In this document: one piece after another, positions 1 through 8,371 of the stretch | Layout: each line of letters opens with the position of its first letter | Position numbering within the stretch: position 1 is the stretch's first letter | Assembly: GCF_002899825.2 (NCBI RefSeq) | Contig: NZ_PPED02000001.1 | Location: 372,001 to 436,000 of the forward strand | DNA length: 64,000 nucleotides | Direction: 5' to 3' | Source: Chryseobacterium phosphatilyticum | Lineage (GTDB): Bacteria > Bacteroidota > Bacteroidia > Flavobacteriales > Weeksellaceae | Notes under the pieces: generated by a model | What the model was told of the DNA's origin: nothing | Database searches by the model: none | What the model saw: only the letters and a program-made list of their open reading frames with translations | Made by a program: the position numbers and the translations under genes

Positions 1-181
1 GTGTAAGAACCCCCTGAGCATCTGCGGAAACAATTTTTTTATCAGGGTTGGCAAGATTTCTTACTCTTGCCGACCCATTAATATCTATTGTATTGGTGGG
101 GTTACTGGTGTTGATTCCTACTTGAGCATTCATGAAATTGCAAAAAGTAAGAACAACCAAAAAAGAAGTGGTTGTTTTCAT
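1..181 (-). CDS. Secreted adhesin/tail-fibre-like protein, N-terminal fragment
   Basis: The gene starts at 181 and runs off the left edge, so only about 60 N-terminal residues are visible. They begin with a signal peptide (MKTTTSFLVVLTFCNF followed by MNAQ), so the protein is exported. After cleavage comes VGINTSNPTNTIDINGSARV, a short Gly/Asn-rich repeat of the kind that opens many long Flavobacteria surface proteins with tail-fibre-like stalks. That family assignment is from memory of the pattern. The C-terminus, where a T9SS sorting domain or an endosialidase-chaperone domain would sit, lies outside the window. Confidence 0.7.
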   Translation of the reverse strand, partial: MKTTTSFLVVLTFCNFMNAQVGINTSNPTNTIDINGSARVRNLANPDKKIVSADAQGVLT

Positions 182-574
182 GTTATAAATTGATTGTGTT
201 TGAATTTTTCACTAAGATAAGAAATATCTTTGATTTGGTATGAATATCATAATAAAAAGTATTTGGTAGAGCAGTATTAAGGCAATATTTAATATTTGTG
301 AATATTTTTTTATTTACTATCAAGGTATTCCATCAAAATTTCAAGATCATGAATTTGTTTGAAAAATATTTGTATTTTAGCCGGAATATGTTTGTTTTTA
401 ATAAAGATATTAGTCACTGGTTAAAATTCAGATAATCTGAATGAAAAAATTAGTAGATTTGCACGGAACAAAAAAAAATAAATATTAAGCTCTGTGATCT
501 GGTGATGAGATTTTTTCGAAACACCCTGTCAATAGAGGATAACAGGATTTTAGGTTATAAAACTACTGAAAACT
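182..574. other. Intergenic region of about 390 bp
   Basis: AT-rich stretch between the leftward adhesin-like gene and the rightward lipoprotein gene. No credible ORF was seen. It holds a TAnnTTTG promoter element at 454-461 and, near 530-555, a short inverted repeat (CCTGT / ACAGG) in the presumed 5' UTR of the lipoprotein gene. Confidence 0.6.
454..461 (+). promoter_or_regulatory. -7 promoter element (TAGATTTG)
   Basis: Exact match to the Bacteroidota -7 consensus TAnnTTTG. It lies about 113 nt before the lipoprotein start at 575, implying a UTR of about 100 nt. No clear -33 TTTG at the right spacing. Confidence 0.5.
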
Positions 575-952
575 ATGAAGAAAATTTTTTTACTTTTATT
601 AACGGCATTTTTATTTATCGGTTGTAGCTCTGACGATGAAACAATTTACGATTACGTAGGAACATGGTCAGGTACTTTTGAAGGTGGTGATAAAGGAGTG
701 TGGAACTTTGTTGTGGATAACACCGGTAAAGTAGTAGGAACAATGCATTCCGAAACCACTACTGATAACTATAGTATTTCCGGTAGTTTAAGTAGTTCAG
801 GGGACCTGAACGGTACAGTTGGTCTTCCGGCAAAAGGCGAATTCAAAGGAAAACTGAGTATTGATAAAACAAATAAAAAAGGAAATGGTAGCTGGTCCAA
901 TACACTTCCAACTCCTGCACAATACGGAACCTGGAAAGGAGAAAAGAAATAA
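575..952 (+). CDS. Small lipoprotein, unknown function
   Basis: A 125-residue lipoprotein. The N-terminus is a type II signal peptide, MKKIFLLLLTAFLFIGC, with Cys17 as the lipidated residue, followed by SSDDE, an acidic stretch typical of Bacteroidota lipoprotein export signals to the cell surface. The remainder alternates Thr/Gly/Ser-rich strands (GTWSGTFEGGDKG, GNGSWSNT, YGTWKGEKK) and probably forms a small beta barrel or sandwich. I recognise no enzyme motif. It is a single-gene unit with its own promoter at 454-461 and a strong terminator directly after the stop. Annotation as a lipoprotein is firm; the function is unknown. Confidence 0.85.
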   Translation: MKKIFLLLLTAFLFIGCSSDDETIYDYVGTWSGTFEGGDKGVWNFVVDNTGKVVGTMHSETTTDNYSISGSLSSSGDLNGTVGLPAKGEFKGKLSIDKTNKKGNGSWSNTLPTPAQYGTWKGEKK

Positions 953-958
953 AAAATA

Positions 959-988
959 AAAAGTCTGCAGATCGCAGACTTTTTTATT
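959..988. terminator. Rho-independent terminator, probably bidirectional
   Basis: Stem AAGTCTGC (961-968) / GCAGACTT (974-981) with a 5-nt loop, flanked by A-run and T-run. It separates the convergent genes ending at 952 (+) and 988 (-). Confidence 0.85.
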
Positions 989-1620
989 TAGATAAATCCC
1001 ATATGGGTAATTTCATTATTTTTCTTCAGCACAACAAAATACAATAGAAAATCATCTTTTGTAAACTGTTTTTTAAAAGGCGCTTCCGGTTGTGATAAGA
1101 AAACCTTTTCTTCAGTATGCTCTGCGATGTAGCTTTCAGAATCCAGCTTAATGGTAATAATGGTGGCTTCATCAGCCTTATTATTTTCATTGAGATATAA
1201 CCTTTGCCCTTTAATTTTAACCTCTGTTGAAAGATTTTCTATCTCTCCCAGTTGAAATCCTGTAAGAATATTTTTCCCTTCGATTGTTTTTAATCCATTC
1301 TCAACGGTTCGTTTTCCTCTTTCCGAAACCGTATCCAAATCTTTTATTTCGGTCATTACCCGCGCAAACTTCTGGTAGAGGAGGGGGTCGCCTGCTGCTT
1401 TAATATAAAAATCCAGACTATTTCTGATAATCTTTCCTATTTTTGAACAGTGTCCAAACTCAGAACTATTCTGCCTTACTTTTTCATAAGACGCATTCTT
1501 TTTAAAAGCCGTTTTATTGAACCCGCTTTTCTTCCGAACCACATTTTTTCCGTTCAGATTATAAAAAACCAGATCTCCAACAGCACCTTTAATTTTAATT
1601 AGACTTTCATACGTTGCCAT
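988..1620 (-). CDS. Hypothetical protein, DUF6266-like N-terminus
   Basis: A 210-residue protein with no signal peptide or membrane segment. The N-terminus IKIKGAVGDLVFYNLNGKNV followed by VRKK resembles the opening Gly...NGK-x-VVR pattern seen in Bacteroidota proteins labelled DUF6266, a family without known function. This is a pattern match from memory, not a search. The central part (residues about 50-110) is basic and helical; the C-terminal half is beta-rich. It is a single gene reading away from the NlpC/P60 gene, sharing the AT-rich intergenic region 1621-1766. It ends 7 nt from the shared terminator. Real gene likely; function unknown. Confidence 0.75.
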   Translation of the reverse strand: MATYESLIKIKGAVGDLVFYNLNGKNVVRKKSGFNKTAFKKNASYEKVRQNSSEFGHCSKIGKIIRNSLDFYIKAAGDPLLYQKFARVMTEIKDLDTVSERGKRTVENGLKTIEGKNILTGFQLGEIENLSTEVKIKGQRLYLNENNKADEATIITIKLDSESYIAEHTEEKVFLSQPEAPFKKQFTKDDFLLYFVVLKKNNEITHMGFI

Positions 1621-1679
1621 AATGCAAAATTGAACTCAAATATAGCAATAAATAAATGAATTCAAAATTTTAACATATA

Positions 1680-1723
1680 TTTATAATATAGTTGTAGTAT
1701 AGTTATAATATAATTAAAATATA
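1680..1723. repeat. Four tandem 11-bp AT-rich repeats
   Basis: Four successive 11-bp units read TTTATAATATA, GTTGTAGTATA, GTTATAATATA and ATTAAAATATA. They share the pattern nTTrTAnTATA at about one helical turn and end 6 nt before the -7 element at 1729-1736. They may act as a protein-binding array or as an intrinsically bent upstream element. Confidence 0.6.
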
Positions 1724-1728
1724 AAATG

Positions 1729-1736
1729 TATATTTG
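1729..1736 (+). promoter_or_regulatory. -7 promoter element (TATATTTG)
   Basis: Exact TAnnTTTG match, 31 nt before the NlpC/P60 start at 1767, directly downstream of the phased 11-bp repeats. Confidence 0.55.
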
Positions 1737-1766
1737 TATACAATTGGTTAATTAGATTAAAATCAG

Positions 1767-2345
1767 ATGACTATGGTATCGGGATTATTTGAAAATACAT
1801 TGAGAATAAAGCAGCTGTCTGTTTTACTGATTGCTTCTGCTTTTGTGGTTTCCTGCGGGAGTTCGAAAAAAGTTTCTTCCTCAAAAAAAACGAACACTAA
1901 AACAGTGGTAAAATCTGAAAATCTCAGAAAACTGGATTCTAAATTTGACGGAAAAGTTTCAAGATCTATTACTGATGTTTTAAAAGATGCTGAAAAATAT
2001 CTGGGAACCCCTTACAGATTTGGAGGGAATACCTCTTCAGGTTTTGACTGTTCAGGATTTACGGTAAAAGTCTTCGAAGAAAATGATTTCAACCTTCCAA
2101 GAAGATCTTCCGATCAGGCTGTAGCCGGACAAAATATTGATATCAGAGATGTAAAGCCCGGCGATTTATTATTTTTTGCTACAGCAGGAGGAAGTAGGGT
2201 CTCCCATGTGGGCATTGTTCATGATATTGGAGCAGATGGAGAAGTGAAATTTATCCATGCTTCGACTTCAAAAGGCGTGGTTATTTCTTCATTAAACGAA
2301 AAATATTGGAATAAAGCCTACCTTCATGCACAAAGAGTTTTGTAA
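1767..2345 (+). CDS. NlpC/P60 family cell-wall hydrolase, lipoprotein
   Basis: A 192-residue lipoprotein peptidase expected to cut peptidoglycan stem peptides (gamma-D-Glu-diamino acid bonds) from the outer-membrane side. Lipobox AFVVSC gives Cys30 as the anchor, followed by a Ser/Lys-rich linker. The NlpC/P60 domain spans about residues 70-190. The catalytic Cys95 sits in GFDCSGF, His147 in SHVGIVH and the third polar residue His163 in FIHAST. PGDLLFF is the usual core strand. The family is well known; the specific substrate is inferred. The 11-residue N-terminal extension before the hydrophobic segment could mean a later start, but no other good ATG is present. The LytTR gene follows within 10 nt and is probably co-transcribed. 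Confidence 0.93.
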   Translation: MTMVSGLFENTLRIKQLSVLLIASAFVVSCGSSKKVSSSKKTNTKTVVKSENLRKLDSKFDGKVSRSITDVLKDAEKYLGTPYRFGGNTSSGFDCSGFTVKVFEENDFNLPRRSSDQAVAGQNIDIRDVKPGDLLFFATAGGSRVSHVGIVHDIGADGEVKFIHASTSKGVVISSLNEKYWNKAYLHAQRVL

Positions 2346-2355
2346 TATAAATGAT

Positions 2356-2688
2356 ATGTCAATGGAGAACCGGAATTTTGCTTTTATCAAAACAGATAAA
2401 AAGCTGGTTAAGGTTTTTTACCATGAAATAAACATCATTAGAGGATTGGGAAACTATGTGGAAATTCTCACTACAGACAATAAAAGATATATTTACTACA
2501 GAACGCTTAAAGACCTTATTGAAAATCTGCCGGAAGAGTTTATGCGGGTCCATCATTCATACATTGTCAATCTTACGACGATTGATTCCTTTGAAGACAA
2601 TCACCTTGTTTGTGGAGATCTGAAAATTACCGTAGCCAAAAGTTACAAAGAATGCCTTACGACTGCTCTTGGTAAAATGATGCTTTAA
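2356..2688 (+). CDS. LytTR-domain DNA-binding protein (no receiver domain)
   Basis: About 110 residues that are almost entirely one LytTR DNA-binding domain: FAFIKTDKKLVKVFYHEINI, then GNYVEI, a predicted YRTLKDLIENLP helix, and FMRVHHSYIVNL, the signature of the family (consensus R-x-H-R/K-S-Y-x-V-N). LytTR domains are normally fused to a response-regulator receiver; here none is present, so any signal must come from elsewhere. I chose ATG 2356 because an upstream in-frame start at 2326 would overlap the NlpC/P60 gene; 2362 is equally possible. It lies 10 nt after the hydrolase gene and likely belongs to the same transcript, suggesting cell-wall or surface regulation. Confidence 0.85.
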   Translation: MSMENRNFAFIKTDKKLVKVFYHEINIIRGLGNYVEILTTDNKRYIYYRTLKDLIENLPEEFMRVHHSYIVNLTTIDSFEDNHLVCGDLKITVAKSYKECLTTALGKMML

Positions 2689-2769
2689 AAACAAATAGCA
2701 TCAATGCAATATCTATGTACATCATAAATTCGGCAGAGTACATAAAAAAGTTTTTATTCATTATATCTT

Positions 2770-3177
2770 ATGATAGATTTGCCAAAAACTTATACAATGG
2801 ATATAGATAAAGCTTTGCTTTTTATTAAAAACAATAATCTTATCGGCATCCGAGCGGGATCAGAAAGAACCGATTTTCTTGAAATATGGATGGTAATTGT
2901 TCAGAACAGAATTTTTGCACGGTCATGGGGGCTTGCTGAAAGAAGCTGGTACACTACTTTTTTGAAAAATCCGGTAGGACAAATTAAATGTGCAGATGCG
3001 ATATATGCTATCAATGCAGGTATTCCGGAAGATATAAATCTGCTTACTGAGGAGATTAATCAGGCGTATCTTACAAAATATAATGTGGGACAGAATCGTA
3101 AATATGCAATGGGAATCATTGAAGAAAAGCACATTGAAAAAACGATGGAATTTATTATTTGTGATATAATTTCATAA
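2770..3177 (+). CDS. DUF2255 family protein (FMN-split-barrel-like)
   Basis: A 135-residue soluble protein. The order of conserved patches, IGIRAGSERTDFLEIWMVIV, then IFARSWGLAERSWY and FLKNPVGQIK, matches the DUF2255 family, whose small beta barrel resembles FMN-binding or nitroreductase-like split barrels. No function is established for the family and I see no catalytic residues that decide one. It stands 81 nt after the LytTR gene and may be a separate unit. The terminator at 3247-3290 closes it and the convergent MFS gene. Confidence 0.7.
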   Translation: MIDLPKTYTMDIDKALLFIKNNNLIGIRAGSERTDFLEIWMVIVQNRIFARSWGLAERSWYTTFLKNPVGQIKCADAIYAINAGIPEDINLLTEEINQAYLTKYNVGQNRKYAMGIIEEKHIEKTMEFIICDIIS

Positions 3178-3246
3178 TTAACATTCGGAGTCAATAACAT
3201 TACACAATGATTCTGATATTTAAAATGGACTTCAGTCTTTTTACTA

Positions 3247-3290
3247 ATAAAAAAGCAACCCTTCTTTTGAGATGGGTTGCTTTTCTTTTA
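3247..3290. terminator. Bidirectional rho-independent terminator
   Basis: Stem AAAAGCAACCC (3251-3261) / GGGTTGCTTTT (3274-3284) with A and T runs on the two sides, between convergent genes ending at 3177 (+) and 3306 (-). Confidence 0.85.
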
Positions 3291-3305
3291 CAATAAAATT
3301 ATGAA

Positions 3306-4493
3306 TTAGGTTTGCTCACAAGCTGTTGTTGCAAACTCATTTTGTTCTTCTTTTTCATCCACAGCAATATTCTTAGGGAAAGAAAAAAAGCTCAGAAAGA
3401 ATGTAATGGTAAGAAGCAAAACACTCACTGAGAGCACATATTGTACTCCATAATATGCGCTGACGATTCCTCCGAGAAATGCACCTAATGAAATTCCGAT
3501 GTTAAAAGATGAAGTGAGTAGGCTATTGACAAACTCCAGTGCATGATGAGGAATAGTTTGTGTCGTTCTGATATTTGAAACTAAAAATCCCCCCGTGTGA
3601 ATCATTCCCCATAAAGAAACAATAATAATCATAGGAATAAAAAGACCTCCCAGGAAGTAGGCCAGAATTTGTACGGTAATTAACAGGAGTAGAAACAGTC
3701 TGGTTGTCAGTTGTACATTTTTGCTTAAAGCAAGCCCCATAAGCCAGTTGCCAAGAGTTCCCATACCCCCGAAAAGGAGAAGCATAATGCTGATTTGTGC
3801 CCCACTCATTCGGGTGATTTCCTCAAGGTATGCAGTAAGATAAGTATAGCTGGAAAACATGGCTGCCAATGTACCAATAGTAGAAATAAGATTGATCCAT
3901 AAAAAAGGATTTTTCAATACAATAAGCTGGTTCTGTCCCGATTTTTCTTTTTCTGCAGGGAGAGAGGGTATAAACAACAATAATCCTACAAACGCAATGA
4001 AACTAATGGCACTGCTCAGGAAAAATGAAGCCTTCCAGTTATGAAAGAGATCAGCAGCATACGTAGTCATCGGAATGCCAAGAACAGTAGCAAGACTAAG
4101 TCCCAGCATTACAGTGGATACCCCTTTTGCTCCTTTTTCTTTGAATGCAATGGCAATAGAAATGTTCCAGAAAAGCGGATGTAATATAGCAGGTAATATA
4201 CGGGCAATCATCAGCATCGTAAAATTCGTGGAAAAAGCAGATATCAGATTTGAAAGTACAAATATGCTCATCACAAGACATAGAAGGAACTTGCGGTTGA
4301 TCCTGGATGTGAATGAAGTGATAAAAGGGGAAGAGACAGCTACAGTTATGGCAAATGCACTCAGCAACCATCCGGCCGTATCTAATGATACTCCGAATTG
4401 TCGGCTGATTGTTGGTAAAATACCAACTACCCCGAATTCAGTGGTAATAATACCAAAAGCGCCCAAAGCAAGGACGTAAATCGATCTTTTCAT
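3306..4493 (-). CDS. MFS transporter, AraJ/DHA1-type exporter
   Basis: A 395-residue inner-membrane transporter with about twelve hydrophobic segments. The first helix carries TTEFGVVGILP, typical of AraJ-like and DHA1 drug or sugar efflux permeases, followed by AGWLLSAFAITVAVSSPF and the loop motif SRINRKFLL. The family exports small molecules by proton antiport; the substrate cannot be read from sequence. The gene is divergent from an AraC-type regulator starting at 4582, separated by 88 bp, a standard arrangement for a regulator controlling its own exporter. The C-terminal tail is acidic and soluble (VDEKEEQNEF). Confidence 0.9.
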   Translation of the reverse strand: MKRSIYVLALGAFGIITTEFGVVGILPTISRQFGVSLDTAGWLLSAFAITVAVSSPFITSFTSRINRKFLLCLVMSIFVLSNLISAFSTNFTMLMIARILPAILHPLFWNISIAIAFKEKGAKGVSTVMLGLSLATVLGIPMTTYAADLFHNWKASFFLSSAISFIAFVGLLLFIPSLPAEKEKSGQNQLIVLKNPFLWINLISTIGTLAAMFSSYTYLTAYLEEITRMSGAQISIMLLLFGGMGTLGNWLMGLALSKNVQLTTRLFLLLLITVQILAYFLGGLFIPMIIIVSLWGMIHTGGFLVSNIRTTQTIPHHALEFVNSLLTSSFNIGISLGAFLGGIVSAYYGVQYVLSVSVLLLTITFFLSFFSFPKNIAVDEKEEQNEFATTACEQT

Positions 4494-4581
4494 TAATGTA
4501 AGAAATTTTGATGTAGCAAATTTGAACAGAAAAATTGTAAAAAATCAGTATATTTCAATGATAAATAAGTAATTTTACCGT

Positions 4582-5430
4582 ATGAAAAGAGAGAACATCG
4601 ACCAATTGGTAAAAGTTGAATATCATCAGGCTGAAAACTGTCCCTTAAAAGACATTCAATTTTCTTTTTTTCAGATTGTATATGTTATCTCAGGAAAAGG
4701 AGCCTTTACCATAAATAATAATCTTGCTTCCTACAGTAAAGGTAGCCTGATATTGCTGACACCTAATGATCAGCATTATTTGGAAATTGAAGAAAAGACT
4801 GAGCTTTTGCTCGTAAAGTTCAGTGAACGCTATGTAAAAGATTATAAATGGAACAATATTAATTCGATAGGATGTTTATTATATGGTGCCTCTTATCTTT
4901 CCGGTTGTATTCTACAGAATAAATCTGATGTTGTCCTGGTGGATTCCATTGTTGCTTCACTTCTCCATGAGATTAATCATCCGGATATTTATCAGGAAGA
5001 ACTGACTTTGCATTATGTGAATGCATTGATTGTTATTGCAGCAAGAAATATTTCAAAACTACGGGCTGAGAATATAGGCTCCAATACGGATAAAAGAATC
5101 GTAGAGATTATTGACTATATCCAGGGAAATATCCACGACCCGGGACTCTTGAAAGTCTCTGTAATCTCTCAAAAATTTGGACTTTCCGAAACCTATCTTG
5201 GAAGTTATTTTAAAAATCATTCCGGAGAAACGATTACCCATTATATTTTGAATTACAAATTGAGATTGATTGAGCACCGGCTTCTTTTCAGTGATATGAG
5301 AATCAATGAGATTGTTACGGAGTTTGGCTTTTCGGATGAAAGCCATCTGAACAAATTTTTTAAAAAACAGCATCAAATGAGTCTGACGGAATTTAAAAGA
5401 AATAAAGGACTTTCCAAATCAAAAGTTTAG
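4582..5430 (+). CDS. AraC family transcriptional regulator
   Basis: A 282-residue regulator. The N-terminal half (about 15-135) is a cupin-like sensing domain, with VISGKGAFTINNN, GSLILLTPNDQHYLEI and LLLVKFSE. The C-terminal 100 residues hold two helix-turn-helix units: VSVISQKFGLSETYLGSYFK and the second centred on MRINEIVTEFGFSDESHLNK followed by FFKK, the characteristic AraC/XylS signature. The effector is unknown. It is divergent from the MFS exporter, so the simplest reading is that it controls that transporter, possibly also itself, through the 88-bp intergenic region. A near-consensus TATATTTC lies just upstream of its start. Confidence 0.92.
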   Translation: MKRENIDQLVKVEYHQAENCPLKDIQFSFFQIVYVISGKGAFTINNNLASYSKGSLILLTPNDQHYLEIEEKTELLLVKFSERYVKDYKWNNINSIGCLLYGASYLSGCILQNKSDVVLVDSIVASLLHEINHPDIYQEELTLHYVNALIVIAARNISKLRAENIGSNTDKRIVEIIDYIQGNIHDPGLLKVSVISQKFGLSETYLGSYFKNHSGETITHYILNYKLRLIEHRLLFSDMRINEIVTEFGFSDESHLNKFFKKQHQMSLTEFKRNKGLSKSKV

Positions 5431-5660
5431 ATGGGAACTGTAATTTCATTAGACTGTTATATTCAATAGGGGCGGGTTTTAACCTGTCCCATACTCTATA
5501 ATTTTAGCCAAGACTTTATTGCGGGAAGGTGTTTAAACCGCTCATAAAGTTTATCCTTAATCAGGCTGAAGCGTTTAAAACTTTTGAGTTTTATACAGTA
5601 TATATAATGCAATAGTATTGCACGCCTGAATTGCTCAAATTTGTCAGAAACTATTTTACT

Positions 5661-6272
5661 ATGACAGACTTTATCAGGCTTTTTATTCCTTCATATTTTG
5701 TATTGTTTTTTGTAATTACATTTCTGGGGGTCAGTCTAAATGTAGCCCGAAGAATAGGAAAAAATCCAGGTGTTTTTCCTAAAGATGATTCAGCATATGC
5801 TTTTATCGGAAGGTACTTTAAAATTATTCTTTTGGCATTATTTATTTATACCATTTTAATTGCATGGATTCCTGATCAGATTAGACAGAGCTTTACGATT
5901 GAATTTTTGACTGTTCAGGCGATACAATATGGCGGAATTGTTTTAATGATTTTGGCATTGATATGGACAGTTACCGCTCAGTTACAGATGAAAGATTCCT
6001 GGCGTATCGGCATTGATCATGAGATGAAAACAACGCTTATTACCCATGGACTATTCAGGGTTTCAAGAAACCCTATATTTTTAGGAATGACAGTAAGTCT
6101 TCTTGGCTTTTTTCTGGTTTTTCCTACTTTAATTGCATTGATCTTTTTGCTAACAGGAAGTCTTTTGATGCAGATTCAGATAAGACTGGAAGAAGAATAT
6201 TTATTACAAATTCATGGGCAAATTTACCTGACTTACAAAAAGAGGGTTGCACGTATGTTGAACCTTTATTAA
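5661..6272 (+). CDS. Isoprenylcysteine/phospholipid methyltransferase-like membrane protein
   Basis: About 203 residues with four to five membrane segments (5-30, 55-75, 95-120, 140-170). The C-terminal region has the signature of the ICMT/PEMT superfamily: LITHGLFRVSRNPIFLGM, then RLEEEYLLQIHGQIYLTYKK, which in relatives binds S-adenosylmethionine. A function as a small membrane methyltransferase, perhaps acting on lipids or isoprenoids, is inferred from family only. The frame is open from a TTG at 5631, but ATG 5661 (MTDFIRLF) is the better start because it leads straight into the first membrane helix. A single gene, followed by the dapD promoter. Confidence 0.8.
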   Translation: MTDFIRLFIPSYFVLFFVITFLGVSLNVARRIGKNPGVFPKDDSAYAFIGRYFKIILLALFIYTILIAWIPDQIRQSFTIEFLTVQAIQYGGIVLMILALIWTVTAQLQMKDSWRIGIDHEMKTTLITHGLFRVSRNPIFLGMTVSLLGFFLVFPTLIALIFLLTGSLLMQIQIRLEEEYLLQIHGQIYLTYKKRVARMLNLY

Positions 6273-6310
6273 AAGCATCATGTGAAAAACAGTTTTGCTG
6301 AACTTTTTTG

Positions 6311-6318
6311 TATCTTTG
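6311..6318 (+). promoter_or_regulatory. dapD promoter, -7 element (TATCTTTG)
   Basis: Exact TAnnTTTG match, 38 nt before the dapD start. A TTTTG at 6293-6297 lies upstream but closer than the usual -33 spacing. Confidence 0.6.
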
Positions 6319-6355
6319 GCCGGTATAATTTTTCAAACTAATTTAAATAAGAAAC

Positions 6356-7168
6356 ATGTCATTACAACAAACTATTGAAAACATTTGGGATAATAGAGAC
6401 CTATTACAAAATGAAGACAGCCAGAAAGCGATTAGAGAGGTAATTTCTTTACTAGATTCCGGAGAACTTCGTGTAGCTCAACCTACGGAAAGCGGATGGC
6501 AGGTAAATGAATGGGTGAAAAAAGCAGTCGTAATGTATTTCCCGATTCAGAAGATGGAAACGATTGAAGTAGGTCCGTTTGAATTTCATGACAAGATTCC
6601 TTTAAAGAAAAATTATGCAGAGAAAGGGGTAAGAGTGGTTCCTCACGCGATTGCAAGACAAGGCTCTTTTGTCGCTTCAGGGGTAATTATGATGCCTTCT
6701 TACGTAAACATCGGGGCTTACGTAGATTCAGGAACTATGGTAGATACATGGGCTACAGTAGGAAGTTGTGCACAAATCGGTAAAAATGTTCACTTAAGTG
6801 GTGGTGTTGGAATCGGTGGAGTATTAGAGCCTTTACAGGCAGCACCGGTTATTATTGAGGATGATTGTTTCATCGGTTCAAGATGTATCGTGGTTGAAGG
6901 AGTACACGTAGAAAAAGAAGCGGTACTGGGAGCCAACGTAGTATTGACTGCCTCTACAAAAATTATTGACGTCACAGGAAGTGAGCCTGTCGAAATTAAA
7001 GGAAGAGTTCCTGCGCGTTCTGTAGTCATTCCGGGAAGCTATACTAAACAATATCCTGCGGGAGAATATCAGGTTCCATGTGCTTTGATCATTGGTCAGA
7101 GAAAAGAATCTACAGATAAAAAAACATCTCTGAATGATGCATTGAGAGAAAATAATGTTGCTGTTTAA
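6356..7168 (+). CDS. dapD: 2,3,4,5-Tetrahydropyridine-2,6-dicarboxylate N-succinyltransferase
   Basis: A 270-residue cytoplasmic enzyme of lysine and diaminopimelate synthesis. It transfers succinyl from succinyl-CoA to tetrahydrodipicolinate. An N-terminal helical domain (1-95) leads to left-handed beta-helix hexapeptide repeats (about 100-225): VVPHAIARQGSFVASGVIMM, VNIGAYVDSGTMVDTWATVG, VHLSGGVGIGG. The length agrees with the E. coli enzyme (274). It supplies diaminopimelate for peptidoglycan as well as lysine. It has its own promoter and is followed after 30 nt by the glycosyltransferase genes, so read-through into them is possible. Confidence 0.97.
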   Translation: MSLQQTIENIWDNRDLLQNEDSQKAIREVISLLDSGELRVAQPTESGWQVNEWVKKAVVMYFPIQKMETIEVGPFEFHDKIPLKKNYAEKGVRVVPHAIARQGSFVASGVIMMPSYVNIGAYVDSGTMVDTWATVGSCAQIGKNVHLSGGVGIGGVLEPLQAAPVIIEDDCFIGSRCIVVEGVHVEKEAVLGANVVLTASTKIIDVTGSEPVEIKGRVPARSVVIPGSYTKQYPAGEYQVPCALIIGQRKESTDKKTSLNDALRENNVAV

Positions 7169-7198
7169 GATCAATTTTTAAACTAATACCACACAATT

Positions 7199-8368
7199 TT
7201 GAAAGAGAAATTTCTTAAAATAGTGCTAAACCCCAAATATATATTTGGGGTTTATCTTATTGTAGCCATTGCTACGGCGCTTTCTAAATTCTCAAGAGGA
7301 TATCAGGCTATTAATAATTATCTGATTTTCAAAGGAGTATTTTTCAACACTCTTGATCAGAAAAATCTGTACTTACAATATCCCGAACAATATTCCGACA
7401 TGAATCATTACGGAATTTTCTTTAGTTTATTGATCGCCCCTTTTGCTATTATGCCTGACTGGATGGGAATTGCTTTATGGAATGTTGCCAATACCGGGAT
7501 TTTCCTGTACGCAATTCATAAACTTCCGTTTTCAGATCCTAAAAAAGCTCTTTTTGCATTATTATGTCTGCAGGAATACATTACCGCAGCGGTGAGCTTA
7601 CAGTTTAATGTAGCTTTGGTAGGGCTTCTGATGCTATCAGCCATATACATTTATGAAAGAAAAGAAGTGCAGTCGGCAACGGCAATTGTTGTGGGTATTT
7701 TTGTGAAACTCTATGGTATTGTAGGTTTGTCCCAGTTCTTCTTTATTAAAAATAAGATAAAGTTTATTCTGGCAGGAATTGTGGTTGCTATACTATGTCT
7801 TTGTATTCCAATGATATATTCAAGTCCGCAATTTGTGATTCAGAGCTATTCAGACTGGGCAACATCTTTGATCTCAAAAAATAATGATAACCAGGTACTG
7901 GGAAATATGCAGGACATTTCTTTAATGGGGTTTGTAAGAAGAATTTTGGGAGATGCTACCATTTCTAATCTTACCTTCTTAGCCTTTGGAGTTCCTTTAT
8001 TTGCATTACCTTACCTTAGAATCAGGCAGTATAAAAACTATGCGTTTCAATTGATGATTCTGGCTTCTACATTGCTGTTTTTGGTTTTGTTTAGCTCCGG
8101 TTCAGAATCACCAACGTATATTATTGCGGTAGCAGGAGTGATGATTTGGTTTACCTTGCAAAAGGAAAAAACACCTTTCATTATAGGTTTGCTGGTCTTC
8201 GTGATTATTCTTACCTGCTTTTCTCCTTCCGATTTATTTCCGAAATTTATCAAGCAGAATTATATCATTAAATATTCTCTGAAAGCCGTACCTTGTATTA
8301 TTGTTTGGTTAAGAGTTATTTATGAATTAATGACTAAGGATTTTGATAAGGACTATACTTTAAATTAA
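7199..8368 (+). CDS. Membrane glycosyltransferase, GT87/DUF2029-like
   Basis: A 389-residue protein with about ten membrane helices, resembling the GT-C fold of the GT87 family, which use polyprenyl-phosphate-linked sugars as donors on the periplasmic side. The N-terminal region has the periplasmic-loop pattern YQAINNYLIFKGVFFNTLDQ and a conserved Asp/Asn-rich loop before HYGIFFSLLIAPFAIMP. The start is TTG at 7199; the next in-frame Met is about residue 68, inside the fold, so TTG is probably right. Three nt separate it from the GT2 gene, so the two are surely co-transcribed. It probably takes the sugar that the GT2 product loads onto the lipid. The acceptor is unknown. Confidence 0.75.
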   Translation: MKEKFLKIVLNPKYIFGVYLIVAIATALSKFSRGYQAINNYLIFKGVFFNTLDQKNLYLQYPEQYSDMNHYGIFFSLLIAPFAIMPDWMGIALWNVANTGIFLYAIHKLPFSDPKKALFALLCLQEYITAAVSLQFNVALVGLLMLSAIYIYERKEVQSATAIVVGIFVKLYGIVGLSQFFFIKNKIKFILAGIVVAILCLCIPMIYSSPQFVIQSYSDWATSLISKNNDNQVLGNMQDISLMGFVRRILGDATISNLTFLAFGVPLFALPYLRIRQYKNYAFQLMILASTLLFLVLFSSGSESPTYIIAVAGVMIWFTLQKEKTPFIIGLLVFVIILTCFSPSDLFPKFIKQNYIIKYSLKAVPCIIVWLRVIYELMTKDFDKDYTLN

Positions 8369-8371
8369 TGT

